Assembly (NCBI GenBank): GCA_022706885.1
Contig: JAKJBR010000050.1
Span: forward strand, 1 to 6,894
Direction of reading: 5' to 3'
DNA length: 6,894 nt
From: DUPQ01 sp022706885
GTDB lineage: Bacteria > Bacillota > Clostridia > DUPQ01
In this document: positions 5,824 through 6,894 of the stretch, in pieces
How positions within the stretch are numbered: the stretch's first letter is position 1
Layout: each line of letters opens with the position of its first letter
Translations under genes and position numbers: made by a program
Notes under the pieces: model-generated
What the model saw: the letters and a program-made list of their open reading frames with translations, nothing else
The model's database searches: none
Told to the model about the DNA's origin: nothing

Positions 5824-6081
5824 TTGGCACATAAGAAAGGTGTTGGAAGTACAAAGAACGGAAGAGACAGTCAGAGTAAAAGATTAGGCGTTAAAAGAGG
5901 TGACGGTCAGGCGGTTCTTGCAGGAACAATTCTTGTAAGACAAAGAGGAACCAAGATTCACCCCGGTGAAAATGTCGGAATCGGCAAAGATGATACGTTA
6001 TATGCAAAAGCAAACGGAACTGTCAGTTTCTCAAGAATGGGAAGAGACAGAAAAAAGGTCAGTATCGTCGTAGCCCAGTAA
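5824..6081 (+). CDS. rpmA: 50S ribosomal protein L27, short form without the N-terminal extension
   Basis: The 85-residue protein is L27, whose flexible N-terminus reaches the peptidyl-transferase centre. It reads MAHKKGVGSTKNGRDSQSKR and contains the family signature GTILVRQRGTKIHPG (about 35-49). The start is TTG, set by GGAGGTGA six bases upstream, with a stop codon in frame three triplets earlier. In most Bacillota, L27 is made with an N-terminal extension of roughly nine residues ending in FFA-like sequence, removed by the protease Prp encoded just upstream. Here the sequence begins directly at the mature end, and the prp gene is also missing from its usual place, which is internally consistent. 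An intrinsic terminator begins eight bases after the stop codon. Confidence 0.98.
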   Translation: MAHKKGVGSTKNGRDSQSKRLGVKRGDGQAVLAGTILVRQRGTKIHPGENVGIGKDDTLYAKANGTVSFSRMGRDRKKVSIVVAQ

Positions 6082-6114
6082 AAAACACCCGCCTCCAACC
6101 GAGGCGGTTTTTTT
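6080..6114 (+). terminator. Intrinsic terminator between rpmA and obgE
   Basis: CCGCCTC (6089-6095) pairs perfectly with GAGGCGG (6101-6107) around the loop CAACC, followed by seven T (6108-6114). A run of six A (6080-6085) precedes it, so it might also work from the other side. The 3' arm contains the only Shine-Dalgarno-like purines ahead of obgE, whose ATG follows the T-run by four bases. Confidence 0.88.
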
Positions 6115-6118
6115 GATT

Positions 6119-6894
6119 ATGTTTATTGACGAAGTAACGATATACGTAAAAGCAGGTAAAGGCGGAAACGGAGCCGTTACTTTCAGAAGAGAAAAATACG
6201 AACCGGCAGGAGGACCGGACGGAGGAGACGGCGGAAAAGGCGGCGATATTGTTTTTGTTGCCGATAATAATGTGCGTACCTTGCTGGATGTAAAATACAA
6301 CAGAAAGTATTACGCAAAAGACGGTGAAAAAGGAATGCGGAAAAACATGACGGGAAAATCCGGAGAAAATACCGTCATAAGAGTTCCCGTAGGCACCCTT
6401 ATAACCGATACCGACAGGAATAAGCTTATATGCGATTTAAACAAAGATCAGATGTCTTTTACAGTATGTGAAGGCGGAAGAGGGGGAAGGGGAAATACAC
6501 GTTTTGCCACACCTACAAGACAGGCTCCCGAGTTTTCCGAAGCCGGCATGGAAGGAGAAGATAAAAACCTTCGTCTGGAATTAAAGCTTTTAGCAGATGT
6601 GGGTATAATCGGTATGCCTTCGGTAGGTAAATCCACCTTAATCTCGGTTATAACGTCCGCAAGACCCAAGATTGCCGATTATCATTTCACCACACTGGTA
6701 CCCAATCTCGGAGTAGTGCAATTAAATGATGCAACACAGTTTGTTGTTGCCGATATTCCCGGTTTAATTGAAGGAGCATCGGAAGGAGCAGGCTTGGGAC
6801 ATGCATTTTTGCGACATATCGAGAGAACAAAATTATTGGTTCATATGATAGATGCATCGGAACTTGAAGGGCGAGATGCGGTAAAGGATTTTGA
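6119..6894 (+). CDS. obgE: GTPase Obg, ribosome assembly factor, 3' end outside the window
   Basis: Obg (also ObgE or CgtA) is a GTPase that binds the 50S subunit late in assembly and is linked to the stringent response. The 258 codons present begin MFIDEVTIYVKAGKGGNG, as in other Obg proteins. They include the glycine-rich Obg domain (1-158: PAGGPDGGDGGKGGD, GGRGGRGNTRFATP) and the first half of the G domain: P-loop GMPSVGKST (165-173), switch I HFTTLVPN (189-196) and DIPGLIEGA (212-220). The NKxD and SAx motifs and the C-terminal domain lie beyond the edge. B. subtilis Obg is about 428 residues. The ATG is the start expected from the family, but no independent ribosome binding site precedes it. 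The nearest purine run, GAGGCGG, is the 3' arm of the terminator, and the U-tract ends four bases before the ATG. Expression therefore seems to rely on readthrough or an internal upstream promoter. Confidence 0.97.
   Translation, partial: MFIDEVTIYVKAGKGGNGAVTFRREKYEPAGGPDGGDGGKGGDIVFVADNNVRTLLDVKYNRKYYAKDGEKGMRKNMTGKSGENTVIRVPVGTLITDTDRNKLICDLNKDQMSFTVCEGGRGGRGNTRFATPTRQAPEFSEAGMEGEDKNLRLELKLLADVGIIGMPSVGKSTLISVITSARPKIADYHFTTLVPNLGVVQLNDATQFVVADIPGLIEGASEGAGLGHAFLRHIERTKLLVHMIDASELEGRDAVKDF

Noticed and set aside
6031..6669. Two minus-strand open frames opposite rpmA/obgE (6031-6300 and 6448-6669)
   Set aside because: Pro/Ser-rich translations arise from the complement of Obg glycine-rich codons; no start signals.

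Overview
The window looks like a chromosomal segment of a low-G+C Gram-positive anaerobe, most likely a member of the class Clostridia (Bacillota). The reasons are strong AGGAGG-type ribosome binding sites, an A+T-rich genome with near-consensus sigma-A-type promoters, a clostridial-type LacZ, a Gram-positive lipoprotein, and the Bacillota-style rplU-rpmA-obgE cluster preceded by a probable L21 leader. The species cannot be named from the sequence alone.

Left part, minus strand (1-2673): a large GH2 beta-galactosidase gene (lacZ). It has a complete N-terminus and 891 codons in the window, and it runs off the left edge before its C-terminal domain is finished. Its start lies beside a divergent control region (2674-2867). 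That region holds a well-formed lacZ promoter, a pair of direct repeats one helical turn apart over the -35 box, an inverted repeat near +1, and an extended -10 promoter pointing the other way.

Middle part, plus strand (2868-5092): two closely spaced genes that probably form an operon. The first encodes a membrane-anchored, class A beta-lactamase-fold serine hydrolase. It has the SxxK, SDN and KTG motifs but apparently lacks the omega loop that carries the deacylating glutamate. The second encodes a secreted lipoprotein with a cysteine/histidine cluster and a probable beta-propeller-like body. Both would act outside the membrane; the substrate of neither can be read from the sequence.

Intergenic part (5093-5496): 404 bases with no convincing gene. 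It contains a possible promoter, a G+C-rich block full of inverted repeats that may be an undescribed structured RNA (about 5156-5327), then an excellent promoter (TTGACA-17-TAGAAT) and a probable L21 autoregulatory leader ahead of rplU.

Right part, plus strand (5497-6894): rplU (L21), rpmA (L27), an intrinsic terminator, and the first 258 codons of obgE, a ribosome-assembly GTPase. Three points stand out. The prp/ysxB protease gene normally found between rplU and rpmA in Bacillota is absent. L27 correspondingly starts without the N-terminal extension that Prp removes. The terminator ends only four bases before the obgE start codon, so obgE expression seems to depend on readthrough or on a promoter inside the upstream genes.

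There is no CRISPR array, tRNA, rRNA or recognisable insertion sequence in the window. The strongest candidate for something undescribed is the structured intergenic block at 5156-5327.
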